From Aureimonas sp. ME7 (GTDB lineage Bacteria; Pseudomonadota; Alphaproteobacteria; Rhizobiales; Rhizobiaceae): DNA of 64,000 nucleotides. Positions 1 to 9,183 of the stretch are shown here, piece by piece; the stretch's first letter is position 1, and each line of letters opens with the position of its first letter. Under the pieces are notes generated by a model, which ran no database searches, was not told where the DNA came from, and saw nothing but the letters and a program-made list of their open reading frames with translations. The DNA is taken from contig NZ_CAJCKW010000003.1 in NCBI RefSeq assembly GCF_903970965.1, positions 396,479-460,478 on the forward strand, written 5' to 3'. Both the position numbers and the translations under genes were made by a program.

Positions 1-244
1 GGCACTCGATTCGGAGGTCGAGGCGGCGATCCAGGACAATCTCGCCGCGATGATGGAGGGCAAGACGGTGATCGCGATCGCCCACCGGCTGTCCACCATC
101 GCCAGCCTCGACCGGCTGGTGGTGATCGATGCCGGGCGAATCGTCGAGGAAGGAACCCATGCCGAACTGATCCGTCGCGGGGGACTCTACGCATCGCTCT
201 GGCGCCGGCAATCCGGCGGTTTTCTAACCGACGCGGCGGAGTGA
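1..244 (+). CDS. ABC exporter, C-terminal end of ATPase domain (partial)
   Basis: Only the last 80 or so codons lie in the window; the reading frame is open from base 2. The protein begins inside the D-loop (ALDSEVE), followed by the H-loop region [10 protein letters not shown] and the usual C-terminal tail of an exporter nucleotide-binding domain ([13 protein letters not shown]). Known of the family: such subunits couple ATP hydrolysis to outward transport of lipids, peptides or drugs. The tail resembles that of the complete exporter at 38379-40163, so it is probably the same fused membrane-ATPase type. The substrate cannot be inferred. It ends 213 bases before petA, on the same strand. Confidence 0.9.
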   Translation, partial: ALDSEVEAAIQDNLAAMMEGKTVIAIAHRLSTIASLDRLVVIDAGRIVEEGTHAELIRRGGLYASLWRRQSGGFLTDAAE

Positions 245-457
245 GCGGCCTTCAGTGACTATCCAGCGACATAACCGCCGGAACCGCTGCCTTAGTCTGG
301 ACAAGTTCCAAGCAGGCGCATAGGAATTGCCCCGGAAAACGGCTTCATGGGGGAGGCGCGGCCGCTCCGGCGCTCGGGCGTGCTCTGCGAAGGCCGTATC
401 GGAATCCGGATCGTGTGCCTCAAGCGGCGCGCGGGCCTCGAAGGAGCGTCATTTCCT

Positions 458-1018
458 GTGAGCGTCGAGCATAGTAGCGAACCCACACGCCGGGACTTTC
501 TATATATCGCGACGGCAGCCGCCGGCGCTGTGGGCGCCGTGGCGGCCGTCTGGCCCTTCATCGACCAGATGAACCCCGATGCGGCGACGCTCGCGCTCGC
601 GCAGGTGGACGTGGACATCAGCCAGATCGCCGCCGGCCAGTCGATCACCGCCAAGTGGCGCGGCAAGCCGATCTTCATCCGCCAGCGCACGCCGACCGAG
701 ATCGAAGAGGGCAAGGGCGTCAACCTGTCCGACCTCAAGGATCCGATCGCGCGCAACGCCAACCTTCCGTCCGACGCTCCGGCGACCGACGCCAACCGCG
801 CGGCCAACGGCCAGGAGCAGTGGCTGGTGATGGTCGGGGTGTGCACGCATCTCGGCTGCGTGCCGCTCGGCCAGTCCGGCGACTACGACGGCTGGTACTG
901 CCCGTGCCACGGCTCGCACTACGATACGGCCGGCCGCGTCCGGAAGGGGCCGGCACCGGAGAACATGGCGGTGCCGCTGTTCACCTTCCCCAATCCCACC
1001 ACGATCCGCATCGGTTGA
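458..1018 (+). CDS. petA: Ubiquinol-cytochrome c reductase, Rieske iron-sulfur subunit
   Basis: Rieske 2Fe-2S subunit of the cytochrome bc1 complex, which takes electrons from ubiquinol and passes them to cytochrome c1. The GTG start at 458 is preferred because AAGGAG lies 11 bases upstream and a twin-arginine signal/anchor ([14 protein letters not shown]) then sits near the N terminus; the upstream ATG at 347 would add 37 unlikely residues. The product is 186 residues, normal for the family. The cluster-binding motifs CTHLGC (about 129-134) and CPCHGSH (about 148-154) are intact. It is first in petABC, with 13 bases to petB. Confidence 0.96.
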   Translation: MSVEHSSEPTRRDFLYIATAAAGAVGAVAAVWPFIDQMNPDAATLALAQVDVDISQIAAGQSITAKWRGKPIFIRQRTPTEIEEGKGVNLSDLKDPIARNANLPSDAPATDANRAANGQEQWLVMVGVCTHLGCVPLGQSGDYDGWYCPCHGSHYDTAGRVRKGPAPENMAVPLFTFPNPTTIRIG

Positions 1019-1031
1019 GGCGCGCACGAAC

Positions 1032-2330
1032 ATGAGTGGTCATTCGTCCTACGTGCCGACCAACGGCGTCATGCGCTGGCTCGACGCCCGCCTGCCGCTG
1101 CCCCGGCTCCTCTACGATTCCTTCGTGGCCTTCCCGGTTCCGCGCAACCTGAGCTACGCCTATACGTTCGGCGGCATCCTGGCGCTGTTCCTTGCCATCC
1201 AGATCCTGACCGGCGTCGTGCTCGCCATGCACTATGCCGCCAATTCCGGCATCGCCTTCCAGTCCGTCGAAAGCATCGTTCGCGACGTGAACTGGGGCTG
1301 GCTCCTGCGCTACATGCACGCCAACGGCGCCTCGTTCTTCTTCATCGCCGTCTACATTCACATCTTCCGCGGCCTGTACTACGGCTCCTACAAGGCGCCG
1401 CGCGAGATCATGTGGATTCTCGGCGTCATCATCTTCCTCCTGATGATGGCCACCGCCTTCATGGGCTACGTCCTGCCCTGGGGTCAGATGTCGTTCTGGG
1501 GCGCGACGGTGATCACCGGTTTCTTCACCGCCTTTCCCGGTATCGGCGGCCCGATCCAAACGCTGCTGCTCGGCGGCTTCGCGGTGGACAACGCGACGCT
1601 CAACCGCTTCTTCGCGCTGCACTACCTCCTGCCGTTCATGATCGCGGGCGTCGTGATCCTCCACATCTGGGCGCTGCACGTCGTCGGCCAGACCAACCCG
1701 ACCGGCGTCGAGATCAAGTCCGCCAAGGACACCGTGCCGTTCACGCCGCACGCGACCATCAAGGACGGGTTCGCGATGGTCGTGTTCCTGGCCTTCTTCT
1801 CCTACTTCGTGTTCTACCTGCCGAACTATCTCGGCCACCCAGACAACTACATTCCGGCGAACCCGCTGCAGACGCCGGCCCATATCGTGCCGGAATGGTA
1901 CTTCCTGCCGTTCTACGCGATGCTGCGCGCCATCACCTTCAACATCGGTCCGATCGATTCCAAGCTCGGCGGCGTCCTCGTGATGTTCGGCTCGATCATC
2001 GTCCTGTTCTTCCTGCCCTGGCTGGATACGAGCCGCGTGCGCTCGACGAGCTACCGGCCGATCTACAAGATCTTCTTCTGGATCTTCGCGGTGAACGCCG
2101 TGATCCTCGGCTGGCTCGGCTCGCGCCCGGCGGAAGGCATCTATCCGACGCTTTCCCTCATCGGCACGATCTACTACTTCGCGCACTTCCTGATCGTTCT
2201 GCCCGTTCTCGGGCTGATCGAGACGCCGAAGAAGCTGCCGAACTCGATTTCGGAAGCGGTTCTGGCCAAGCATGGTGCCGCAAGGACGGTGCCGGCGGGT
2301 GCCGCCGCGTCACCCGAAACCAAAGGCTGA
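1032..2330 (+). CDS. petB: Cytochrome b of the bc1 complex
   Basis: Membrane-embedded cytochrome b carrying both b haems and the quinol oxidation and quinone reduction sites. At 432 residues it has the full-length bacterial form with eight hydrophobic helices. Visible landmarks are the haem-ligand histidine pairs (YMHANG with YIHIFRG, and LHYLLPF with ILHIWALH) and the Qo-site motif PEWYFLPF. It is followed after 11 bases by petC, consistent with one petABC transcript. Confidence 0.97.
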   Translation: MSGHSSYVPTNGVMRWLDARLPLPRLLYDSFVAFPVPRNLSYAYTFGGILALFLAIQILTGVVLAMHYAANSGIAFQSVESIVRDVNWGWLLRYMHANGASFFFIAVYIHIFRGLYYGSYKAPREIMWILGVIIFLLMMATAFMGYVLPWGQMSFWGATVITGFFTAFPGIGGPIQTLLLGGFAVDNATLNRFFALHYLLPFMIAGVVILHIWALHVVGQTNPTGVEIKSAKDTVPFTPHATIKDGFAMVVFLAFFSYFVFYLPNYLGHPDNYIPANPLQTPAHIVPEWYFLPFYAMLRAITFNIGPIDSKLGGVLVMFGSIIVLFFLPWLDTSRVRSTSYRPIYKIFFWIFAVNAVILGWLGSRPAEGIYPTLSLIGTIYYFAHFLIVLPVLGLIETPKKLPNSISEAVLAKHGAARTVPAGAAASPETKG

Positions 2331-2341
2331 ACGAAGCACCG

Positions 2342-3325
2342 ATGGATTCCGCAATGAAGAAGCTTCTTCCAGCCTTCCTGGCCGCCGGCGTCGTGTTCGC
2401 GCCGGTCGCCGGTTTCGCCCAGGAAAGCGCGGCTCCGGCCGCGACCACCGCGACCGAGGGACAGATCGAAGGTGCGGCGCCCGGCGCCGCCCCCGATGCC
2501 GCACGCGGCACGGAAGCCGCCGTTGCCGGCGAGCCGGCAGAGGCCCACGCGACGCCGCACTATCCCTTGAAGAAGCCGGCCGAGCTCTCCTGGACCTTTG
2601 CCGGCCCGTTCGGCCATTGGGATCTCGGCCAGCTCCAGCGCGGCTTGAAGATCTACAAGGAGGTCTGCTCCAACTGCCACTCGATGAACCTCGTGTCCTT
2701 TCGGAACTTCGAGGCTCTTGGCTATAGCGACGAGCAGGTCCGCGCCTTGGCCGCGCAGTACCAGATCACCGACCCCGCGCCGAACGCGCAAGGGGAGATG
2801 TTCGAGCGCGCGGGCATCCCGTCCGACCGCCTGCCCTCGCCCTATCCGAACCCGGAAGCGGCAGCCGCTGCATTGGGCGGCGCCCATCCGCCGGATCTTT
2901 CGCTGATCGCCAAGGCGCGCTCGGTGGAGCGCGGCTTCCCGACCTTCCTCTTCGACCTCGTTCCCTGGAAGCAATATGCCGAAGGCGGCCCGGATTATAT
3001 CCACGGCCTTCTGACCGGCTATGGCGAGGAAGTGCCGGCCCATATCACCGTTCAGCCGGGCACCTACTACAACCCGCACTTCATCGCCGGCCCCGCGCTC
3101 GCCATGGCGCCGCCGTTGTCGGACGGCCAGGTGAGCTACGACGACGGGGCGCCCGAAACGCTCGAGCAGTATTCGCGCGACGTGTCCGCCTTCCTGATGT
3201 GGGCGGCCGAGCCGCACCTCGTGGAGCGCAAGGCCACGGGCTTCGTGGTGATGATCTTCCTGATCGGCTTCGCGATCATGCTCTATCTCGTCAAGCGGCG
3301 GGTCTGGGCCGACACGCCGCACTGA
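2342..3325 (+). CDS. petC: Cytochrome c1 of the bc1 complex
   Basis: Membrane-anchored c-type cytochrome that accepts electrons from the Rieske centre. From the ATG at 2342 it has 327 residues; a second in-frame ATG at 2354 would start directly at the signal peptide MKKLLPAFLAAG. An Ala/Glu-rich linker of about 50 residues follows, then the haem motif CSNCH, the probable axial-methionine segment ALAMAPPLSDG, and a C-terminal membrane helix with a basic end (VKRRVW). It has its own frame rather than a petB-petC fusion as in Bradyrhizobium fbcH. A UUCG-loop terminator follows. Confidence 0.96.
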   Translation: MDSAMKKLLPAFLAAGVVFAPVAGFAQESAAPAATTATEGQIEGAAPGAAPDAARGTEAAVAGEPAEAHATPHYPLKKPAELSWTFAGPFGHWDLGQLQRGLKIYKEVCSNCHSMNLVSFRNFEALGYSDEQVRALAAQYQITDPAPNAQGEMFERAGIPSDRLPSPYPNPEAAAAALGGAHPPDLSLIAKARSVERGFPTFLFDLVPWKQYAEGGPDYIHGLLTGYGEEVPAHITVQPGTYYNPHFIAGPALAMAPPLSDGQVSYDDGAPETLEQYSRDVSAFLMWAAEPHLVERKATGFVVMIFLIGFAIMLYLVKRRVWADTPH

Positions 3326-3352
3326 GGCGGCGCGAGGTTCGAGGCATTCGAT

Positions 3353-3380
3353 AAAGGGGCTTTCGAGCCCCTTTTTCTTT
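3353..3380 (+). terminator. Rho-independent terminator after petABC
   Basis: A 9-bp perfect stem AAAGGGGCT/AGCCCCTTT closes a TTCG tetraloop and is followed by TTCTTT. It lies 28 bases after the petC stop codon. Confidence 0.93.
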
Positions 3381-3466
3381 GGGAAGGAGGACCCGCTTAG
3401 GTTGAAACGGCGTCAAACCTTTAACTCTTGTCGGCTAGCTTACGGTCGTCTCGAGGGTTGCGCCTG

Positions 3467-5269
3467 ATGTTTCGATTCCCTTCGCTGGATCTGATCCGCG
3501 TCAGCGCGGTGGTGGCACTCGCCTGTTGCTTGATCCTCGGGTCCCTGGGGCTCGACGGCGCCCTGCGGGAGCGAACCCGGGCCGATCGATCCCTCGAGGA
3601 GCTTCACCTGTTCGATCTCGCGGCCGCCGCCGCGCTATCGATCACCGCCGAGCGACGACCGCTGGAATTCGCGCTCGATCTCGACCTGAACGAGAATGTC
3701 GGTGCGATCTCCGAACTGCGCGGCGCGCGGATCAACACGGATCTGCGGATTGAAGCCTTCCGTTCGGCGCTCGGGGCCCTGGCGGACTCGGAAGGAATGA
3801 ACTTCGGCTTTCTGCAGACGGTTCTGCGCGACGAGCGCCGGCGAGCCGATGCCTTGCTGATCCTGCCGCTGGACAAGCGGTTGATCGGTGCGCAACTTTC
3901 GGCCGCGCGTGGCATGTCCACCATTTCCGATGCGTTCAAACCTTTCGTCGACAAGGTGTCGAAGCGCGTCATCCTTGCCAACGAGAACTTGGCCGGCCGG
4001 GTCAATATCGCCCGACTCCTCAGCACGCTCTACGAGTCTGCCGCGCGCTTGCCGACCGAAGTGATGCCGGCGCTCCGACGCGGCGAGATGCTGCCACCCG
4101 AAGCCGGCATGACCGCGATGCGTCTGCGCCAGCGCATTCTGGCGCTTTGGGACGTCGGTCTCTCGCAGTTGGAATACGAGATCGCGTCGAAGCCCTTGCA
4201 GAACTCCCTGGAAGAGATCAGGGCGACCTATTTCGGCCGTGGCTTTCCCTATATCAGCTATGCGATCGAGACGTTTTCACGCCGTCCCATGCGCGGCAGC
4301 GAAAACGCTCGCGCGATCGCGCAGGTCTACGGTCCCACGATCGAGCCGATCGCTCAGATGCGCGACAGATATCTGCAATGGATGATGGTCGATGCCGCGC
4401 AGGCGCAGGCCAACGCGACACGGCAGGCGCAGATCTTTCTCGGGCTGACGGCCGCCTCGCTGTTTGCGGCCGCGATCTTCGCCCTGACGGGCTATCGTCA
4501 GATCCTGAAGCCGCTCCTCGGCTTTCGCGATCAGATCCTGGCGGCCTGCGAGCGCAAACCGTTCGAGCGCGTTCCCTATCACGGGTCGGTGGCGGCGGTG
4601 CGGCACCTCTACCGGGCGTTGGAAACGCTGGAAGCGCGCGATCGCGAGCGCCTGGCTCTCGATCGCGAACGCACCGCGCTTTCGGAGAAGCTTCGGGCCT
4701 TGTCGGAAACCGACGATCTCACCCATCTGCCGAACCGGCGCGGCCTTTTCGACCAGCTGTCCCGCTTCAGCCTGTCGGACCAGGACTACGTGGCGATCCT
4801 TGTCGACATCGACCACTTCAAGGCGGTGAACGACACGCACGGGCACGGCGTGGGCGACGAGGTGCTGTTCACCTTCGCGCAGTGCCTCAAGACGCGAATG
4901 GGACCGGACGTGCTCGTGGCGCGATACGGGGGCGAGGAGTTCGCCCTCGCCGTGCGCGCCCAAAGCCCGGAGCGTCTCGTTCATTTTGCCGAAATGGTGC
5001 GCACGGAGATCGAGAACCTCCACTTCGCGACCTCGGAAGGCATCTTGCGCCTGACGGCGAGCTTCGGCGTCGCCCACGAGCGCGGCCCGGTTTCGTCCTG
5101 GCCGACCCTTCTGTCGCTCGCCGACAAGGCGCTCTACGAGGCCAAGGCGGCGGGGCGAAATCGCGTTCGCCTCACCAATGCCGCGATGCAGCTGGCCGGC
5201 AAGAGCGGACGAAGCGAAGTTGGGGCGGGGGACGCCTCGGCCCCCGCCATCCTGATGACCGCCGTCTGA
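3467..5269 (+). CDS. Membrane-bound diguanylate cyclase (GGDEF)
   Basis: Predicted to make cyclic di-GMP from two GTP. The ATG at 3467 has GAGGG nine bases upstream; a TTG at 3428 is the alternative. The 600-residue protein has an N-terminal membrane helix (about 8-30), a roughly 290-residue periplasmic region with no recognisable sensor motif, a second helix (IFLGLTAASLFAAAIFALTG, about 325-345), a helical linker and a C-terminal GGDEF domain. The active-site motif is RYGGEEF, with DIDHFKAVNDTHGH upstream. The usual RxxD inhibitory site is not in register, so product feedback may be absent. It is transcribed alone, between the petABC terminator and convergent ychF. Confidence 0.92.
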   Translation: MFRFPSLDLIRVSAVVALACCLILGSLGLDGALRERTRADRSLEELHLFDLAAAAALSITAERRPLEFALDLDLNENVGAISELRGARINTDLRIEAFRSALGALADSEGMNFGFLQTVLRDERRRADALLILPLDKRLIGAQLSAARGMSTISDAFKPFVDKVSKRVILANENLAGRVNIARLLSTLYESAARLPTEVMPALRRGEMLPPEAGMTAMRLRQRILALWDVGLSQLEYEIASKPLQNSLEEIRATYFGRGFPYISYAIETFSRRPMRGSENARAIAQVYGPTIEPIAQMRDRYLQWMMVDAAQAQANATRQAQIFLGLTAASLFAAAIFALTGYRQILKPLLGFRDQILAACERKPFERVPYHGSVAAVRHLYRALETLEARDRERLALDRERTALSEKLRALSETDDLTHLPNRRGLFDQLSRFSLSDQDYVAILVDIDHFKAVNDTHGHGVGDEVLFTFAQCLKTRMGPDVLVARYGGEEFALAVRAQSPERLVHFAEMVRTEIENLHFATSEGILRLTASFGVAHERGPVSSWPTLLSLADKALYEAKAAGRNRVRLTNAAMQLAGKSGRSEVGAGDASAPAILMTAV

Positions 5270-5284
5270 GGGTCCGGAACGCTC

Positions 5285-6388
5285 TCAGACGTTGAACTTG
5301 AACATCATGATGTCGCCGTCCTGGACGAGGTATTCCTTGCCTTCGTCGCGAGCCTTGCCGGCTTCCTTGGCCGCGACCTCGCCGCCCAGCGACACGAAGT
5401 CGTCGTAGGCGATGGTCTGGGCGCGGATGAAGCCCTTCTCGAAATCGGTGTGGATGACGCCCGCCGCCTGTGGCGCCTTGGCACCACGCTTCACGGTCCA
5501 GGCGCGCGTTTCCTTCGGGCCGACGGTGAAATAGGTGATGAGGTCGAGAAGCGCGTAGCCTTCGCGGATCAGCCGGTCGAGGCCGGGCTCGGCGAGGCCC
5601 ATGGCTTCGAGATACTCGCCGACCTCTTCGTCGGAAAGCTGGGCGATCTCCGCCTCGATCGCAGCCGAGATCACCACCGAGCGCGCGCCTTGGCGCGCCG
5701 CCATGGCGGCGACGGCCTCGGAATGCGCGTTGCCGGTCGCCGCATCCCCTTCGGCGACGTTGCACACGTAGAGCACCGGCTTCGAAGTCAGGAGGTTGAG
5801 GTTGCGCAAGGTCTGGCGCTCCTCGGCGTCGAAACCGCCGAGGAGGACGCGCGCCGGCTCGCCGTTCTGGAGCTTGGCGAGCGTCGCTTCCATGATCGGG
5901 AGTTGGGCCAGCGCTTCCTTATCCTTGCCCTGCGCCTTCTTGCGCGTTCCTGCCACGCGCCGCTCCAGGCTTTCGAGGTCGGACAGCATCAGCTCGGTCT
6001 CGACCGTCTCGGCGTCGGCCACCGGGTCGATCCGCCCTTCGACATGGGTGATGTCGTCGTCCTCGAAACAGCGCAGGACGTGGACGATCGCGTCCACCTC
6101 GCGGATGTTGGCAAGGAACTGGTTGCCGAGGCCCTCGCCCTTCGACGCGCCGCGAACGAGGCCGGCGATGTCGACGAAGGTGATGCGGGTCGGGATGATC
6201 TGTGCCGACTTGCCGATCTTGGCGATCGCCGCCATGCGCCCGTCCGGAACGCCGACATCGCCGGTGTTCGGCTCGATGGTGCAGAACGGATAGTTCGCGG
6301 CCTGCGCCGCAGCCGTCTTGGTCAAGGCGTTGAAGAGGGTCGACTTGCCGACATTGGGAAGTCCGACGATGCCGCAGCGAAAGCCCAT
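5285..6388 (-). CDS. ychF: Ribosome-binding ATPase/GTPase YchF (OLA1 family)
   Basis: Universally conserved Obg-related P-loop protein that binds ribosomes and, in E. coli, hydrolyses ATP rather than GTP. It is 367 residues, the standard length. The P-loop GLPNVGKST starts at about residue 9, a switch/G3 segment DIAGLVRGASKGEG is present, and the C-terminal TGS-like domain ends with the DGDIMMFKFNV tail. The stop lies 15 bases from the convergent diguanylate cyclase stop. Downstream of pth on the same strand, the common bacterial pth-ychF order. Confidence 0.97.
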   Translation of the reverse strand: MGFRCGIVGLPNVGKSTLFNALTKTAAAQAANYPFCTIEPNTGDVGVPDGRMAAIAKIGKSAQIIPTRITFVDIAGLVRGASKGEGLGNQFLANIREVDAIVHVLRCFEDDDITHVEGRIDPVADAETVETELMLSDLESLERRVAGTRKKAQGKDKEALAQLPIMEATLAKLQNGEPARVLLGGFDAEERQTLRNLNLLTSKPVLYVCNVAEGDAATGNAHSEAVAAMAARQGARSVVISAAIEAEIAQLSDEEVGEYLEAMGLAEPGLDRLIREGYALLDLITYFTVGPKETRAWTVKRGAKAPQAAGVIHTDFEKGFIRAQTIAYDDFVSLGGEVAAKEAGKARDEGKEYLVQDGDIMMFKFNV

Positions 6389-6463
6389 GGGTTCTGCCTA
6401 TCTTGACGAAGAGTTCTGGAAAGCGGCGAGCGGTCTGGCGCTCGCGCATGAAGGTGGGTTCGT

Positions 6464-7186
6464 TCAGCCGCGATCGCCGCCGCCGAGAAGCCGGCGCAGC
6501 ATGCCGGCCATCGGCCCGGTCGCAGGCGGGGCGGGGGGGTCTGCCGGGCGTGCCTGACGGACGTGGCTCGTGCCCTTGGCCTTGAGGGCCGCGCCCTTGG
6601 CCCCGCTCGGCTCCTCGGTGCCGCCAGCGCTCACCGTCATGCGGTTCATGAAGCGGGCGTCCTCGCCGGCGACCAGGAGTTCGGCGTTGCGAGCGACGGC
6701 CTGAAGCGTCTCGTCCAGCCAGTCGCGATCGACCTTGGCGAAGTCGCCGAGCACATGCGGGTTGACGCGCTCCTTCGAACCCGGGTGCCCGATGCCGAGC
6801 CGCACGCGCCGGTAGTCCTTACCGATATGGGCATCGATCGAGCGCAGGCCGTTGTGCCCGCCGTGCCCGCCGCCGGTCTTGACGCGGACCTTTCCGGGGG
6901 GAAGGTCGAGCTCGTCGTGGAACACGACGATATCGGCGGGTTCGATCTTGAAGAAGGATGCGGCGGCCTGCACCGAGCGGCCGCTGTCGTTCATGAAGGT
7001 CTGGGGCTTGAGGAGGAGGACCTTGCGTCCCGCGATCTGCCCGTCGGAAATTTCGCCCTGGAACTTCTTCGTCCACGGCTTGAAGCCGGGAAGGCGGGCG
7101 ATCTCGTCCACGGCCATGAAGCCGATATTGTGCCGGTTTCCGGCATATTGCGCGCCGGGATTGCCCAGACCGACGATCAGGAGCAT
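6464..7186 (-). CDS. pth: Peptidyl-tRNA hydrolase
   Basis: Recycles peptidyl-tRNA released from stalled ribosomes. The start at 7186 is chosen because it gives the canonical N terminus [11 protein letters not shown] and has AAGGAA upstream; an earlier ATG at 7231 would add 15 atypical residues. It is 240 residues: a normal catalytic core of about 190 with the catalytic His in [16 protein letters not shown] and [13 protein letters not shown], plus a Gly/Ala/Pro-rich C-terminal tail of about 45 residues of the kind common in alphaproteobacterial homologues. It lies in the minus-strand series prs-rplY-pth-ychF. Confidence 0.96.
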   Translation of the reverse strand: MLLIVGLGNPGAQYAGNRHNIGFMAVDEIARLPGFKPWTKKFQGEISDGQIAGRKVLLLKPQTFMNDSGRSVQAAASFFKIEPADIVVFHDELDLPPGKVRVKTGGGHGGHNGLRSIDAHIGKDYRRVRLGIGHPGSKERVNPHVLGDFAKVDRDWLDETLQAVARNAELLVAGEDARFMNRMTVSAGGTEEPSGAKGAALKAKGTSHVRQARPADPPAPPATGPMAGMLRRLLGGGDRG

Positions 7187-7272
7187 GCGCGAGGTTCCTT
7201 GGGTCAAGACCGCGCCGGCCAGGCACGGCATCGCGGCGGAAGGGGCGATCCCCTGCCGCCGCGCGTGTCACA

Positions 7273-7935
7273 TCAGTTGCCGGTCGTCGGCTCGTCCTCG
7301 GCCGTGGCGTCGGTCTGCTGGGTGACTTCCGTCACCGGCGTCTCGGCGTCGAGCTCGTCGGCCTCCTCGCTCATCGGCGGGACGATCGTGGCGATCACGA
7401 AGTCCTCGTCGGTGGTCAGCGAGACGCCCTGCGGAAGCTTGAGGTCGGACGAATGCAGCGCACCGCCGATGTCGAGGCCCGTCAGGTCCAGCGTGAAGGC
7501 GTCCGGGATCGACTCGGCCGAGGTGTGGATCTCGATGTCGTGGTGAACGACGTTGAGCGTGCCGTCCTTGGCCTTCAGGCCCGGCGCGGCGTCCTCGTTC
7601 TCGAAGTGGACCGGGATGCGGACCGTCACCACCGTGCGGGCGGAAACGCGGAGGTAGTCGACGTGGACCAGCGTGTCCTTGACGACGTCGAGCTGGTAAT
7701 CCTTCGGCAGCACGCGGATCTCTTGGCCGCCGACCTCGATCGTGGCGACCGTGGTCAGGAAGCCGCCGGCGTGGAGCTTCAGGAAGGTTTCCTTGTAGGG
7801 GACTGCGATCGGCAGCGGTGCCTGCTTGTCGCCGTAGATGACGGCGGGCACCATGTTGTTGCGGCGAAGATGTCTGGCGGCCCCCTTGCCGACCTTCTCG
7901 CGCGCTTCGGCCTTGACCGTGTAGCTCTCGCTCAT
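7273..7935 (-). CDS. rplY: 50S ribosomal protein L25 / general stress protein Ctc
   Basis: 5S rRNA-binding ribosomal protein of the long Ctc form, 220 residues. The start MSESYTVKAEAREKVGKG is preceded by AAGGAA. The N-terminal L25 domain (GAARHLRRNNMVPAVIYG) and the C-terminal TL5 beta domain are complete, followed by an acidic tail of about 30 residues. It lies 86 bases upstream of pth, the conserved rplY-pth pairing. Confidence 0.96.
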   Translation of the reverse strand: MSESYTVKAEAREKVGKGAARHLRRNNMVPAVIYGDKQAPLPIAVPYKETFLKLHAGGFLTTVATIEVGGQEIRVLPKDYQLDVVKDTLVHVDYLRVSARTVVTVRIPVHFENEDAAPGLKAKDGTLNVVHHDIEIHTSAESIPDAFTLDLTGLDIGGALHSSDLKLPQGVSLTTDEDFVIATIVPPMSEEADELDAETPVTEVTQQTDATAEDEPTTGN

Positions 7936-7994
7936 GGATGAATTCCTTGTACGTTGGGAGAGGATGCCGGCCCGGCACGAGCGCCGGAACGACG

Positions 7995-8015
7995 AAAAGC
8001 GGCCATGCGGCCGCT
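7995..8015 (-). terminator. Probable rho-independent terminator downstream of prs
   Basis: Read on the minus strand, AGCGGCC-GCAT-GGCCGCT forms a 7-bp stem with a 4-base loop followed by TTTT. It lies between the prs stop and the rplY start. The short U tract makes termination probably partial. Confidence 0.65.
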
Positions 8016-8105
8016 CCTCGTCCGCGCTGCCTCCAAGGGTGTCCGCGCGGACGGGAGCCCTATAGCCGCGAACGACCGAGATCGCAAGGCGAAGGGTTCG
8101 GGGCG

Positions 8106-9038
8106 TCAGTCGAACAGCGAGGAGACCGACTGCTCTGTGGTGGTGCGCGCAATGGCTTCGCCGAGCAAGGTGGCCGTGGTGACGACGCGGATGTTGCGCG
8201 CTTCGCGGATCGCCTTGGTCGGCTCGATCGAGTCGGTGATCACCAACTCCTCGAGGCTGGAGGCGGCGATGCGCGCGACGGCACCCCCTGAAAGGACCCC
8301 GTGCGTAATATAGGCGCGAACGCCTTTGGCGCCCGCCGCCATCAAAGCATCGGCCGCGTTGCAGAGCGTGCCGCCGGAATCGATGATGTCGTCGATCAGG
8401 ATGCAGTGCCGGTCCTTCACGTCGCCGATGATGTTCATCACCTCGGACTCGCCCGGCTTCTCGCGGCGCTTGTCGACGATGGCCAGCGGGGCGTCGAGAC
8501 GCTTGGCCAGCGCACGGGCGCGCACCACGCCGCCGACATCGGGGGAGACGACCATGATGTGGTCGGTCTCCAGGTGTTCCTTGATGTCGCGTGCGAGCAG
8601 CGGCACGGCGAAGAGGTTGTCGGTCGGAATGTCGAAGAAGCCCTGGATCTGCCCGGCATGGAGATCCATGGTCATCACGCGGTCGGCGCCGGCGCGGGTG
8701 ATGAGATTGGCGACGAGCTTGGCCGAGATCGGGGTGCGCCCGCCGGCCTTCCGATCCTGCCGGGCATAGCCGAAATAGGGCAGGACGGCGGTGATGCGGC
8801 GCGCCGAGGCGCGGCGCAACGCATCCATGATGATCAGGAGTTCCATCAGATGGTCGTTTGCCGGATAGGACGTCGACTGGATGACGAAGCAATCCTCGCC
8901 GCGCACGTTCTCCTGGATCTCGACGAAGATTTCCTGGTCGGCGAAGCGCCGGACCGAGGCCAACCCCAGGGGCAGTTCCAGATATCGGCCGATCTGCTCG
9001 GCGAGACTGCGGTTGGAGTTGCCGACAAAAAGTTTCAT
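8106..9038 (-). CDS. prs: Ribose-phosphate pyrophosphokinase
   Basis: Makes PRPP from ribose 5-phosphate and ATP for nucleotide, His and Trp synthesis. The start at 9038 gives [17 protein letters not shown], the typical N terminus, and 310 residues, the standard length. Catalytic-flexible-loop and metal sites are visible ([22 protein letters not shown]) as well as the PRPP-binding loop [10 protein letters not shown]. Monocistronic by appearance, with a possible terminator downstream. Confidence 0.97.
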   Translation of the reverse strand: MKLFVGNSNRSLAEQIGRYLELPLGLASVRRFADQEIFVEIQENVRGEDCFVIQSTSYPANDHLMELLIIMDALRRASARRITAVLPYFGYARQDRKAGGRTPISAKLVANLITRAGADRVMTMDLHAGQIQGFFDIPTDNLFAVPLLARDIKEHLETDHIMVVSPDVGGVVRARALAKRLDAPLAIVDKRREKPGESEVMNIIGDVKDRHCILIDDIIDSGGTLCNAADALMAAGAKGVRAYITHGVLSGGAVARIAASSLEELVITDSIEPTKAIREARNIRVVTTATLLGEAIARTTTEQSVSSLFD

Positions 9039-9139
9039 CGCTTGCCGCTTCGGTCCGTCGTCGAGGATGGAAAGGGGACCGTAAGGCACCCGTCGTGATG
9101 TGCGCGGCTCATAACAAGATGGTGGAAAGATTCAAGGTT

Positions 9140-9171
9140 GCGACGGCGCGAATCCTGTTTCGCGCCGTCGC
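9140..9171. repeat. 13-bp perfect inverted repeat in the prs upstream region
   Basis: GCGACGGCGCGAA is followed by a 6-base loop and its exact reverse complement. It lies between the stop of the M24 gene and the start of prs, both on the minus strand. No T-run follows on either side, so it is not a standard intrinsic terminator. It could end the upstream operon or act as an RNA-stability element. Confidence 0.8.
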
Positions 9172-9183
9172 GGCGTTGCTGTC

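Noticed and set aside
347..457. N-terminal extension of the Rieske protein
   Set aside because: No ribosome site, and it would bury the twin-arginine signal; the GTG at 458 has AAGGAG upstream.
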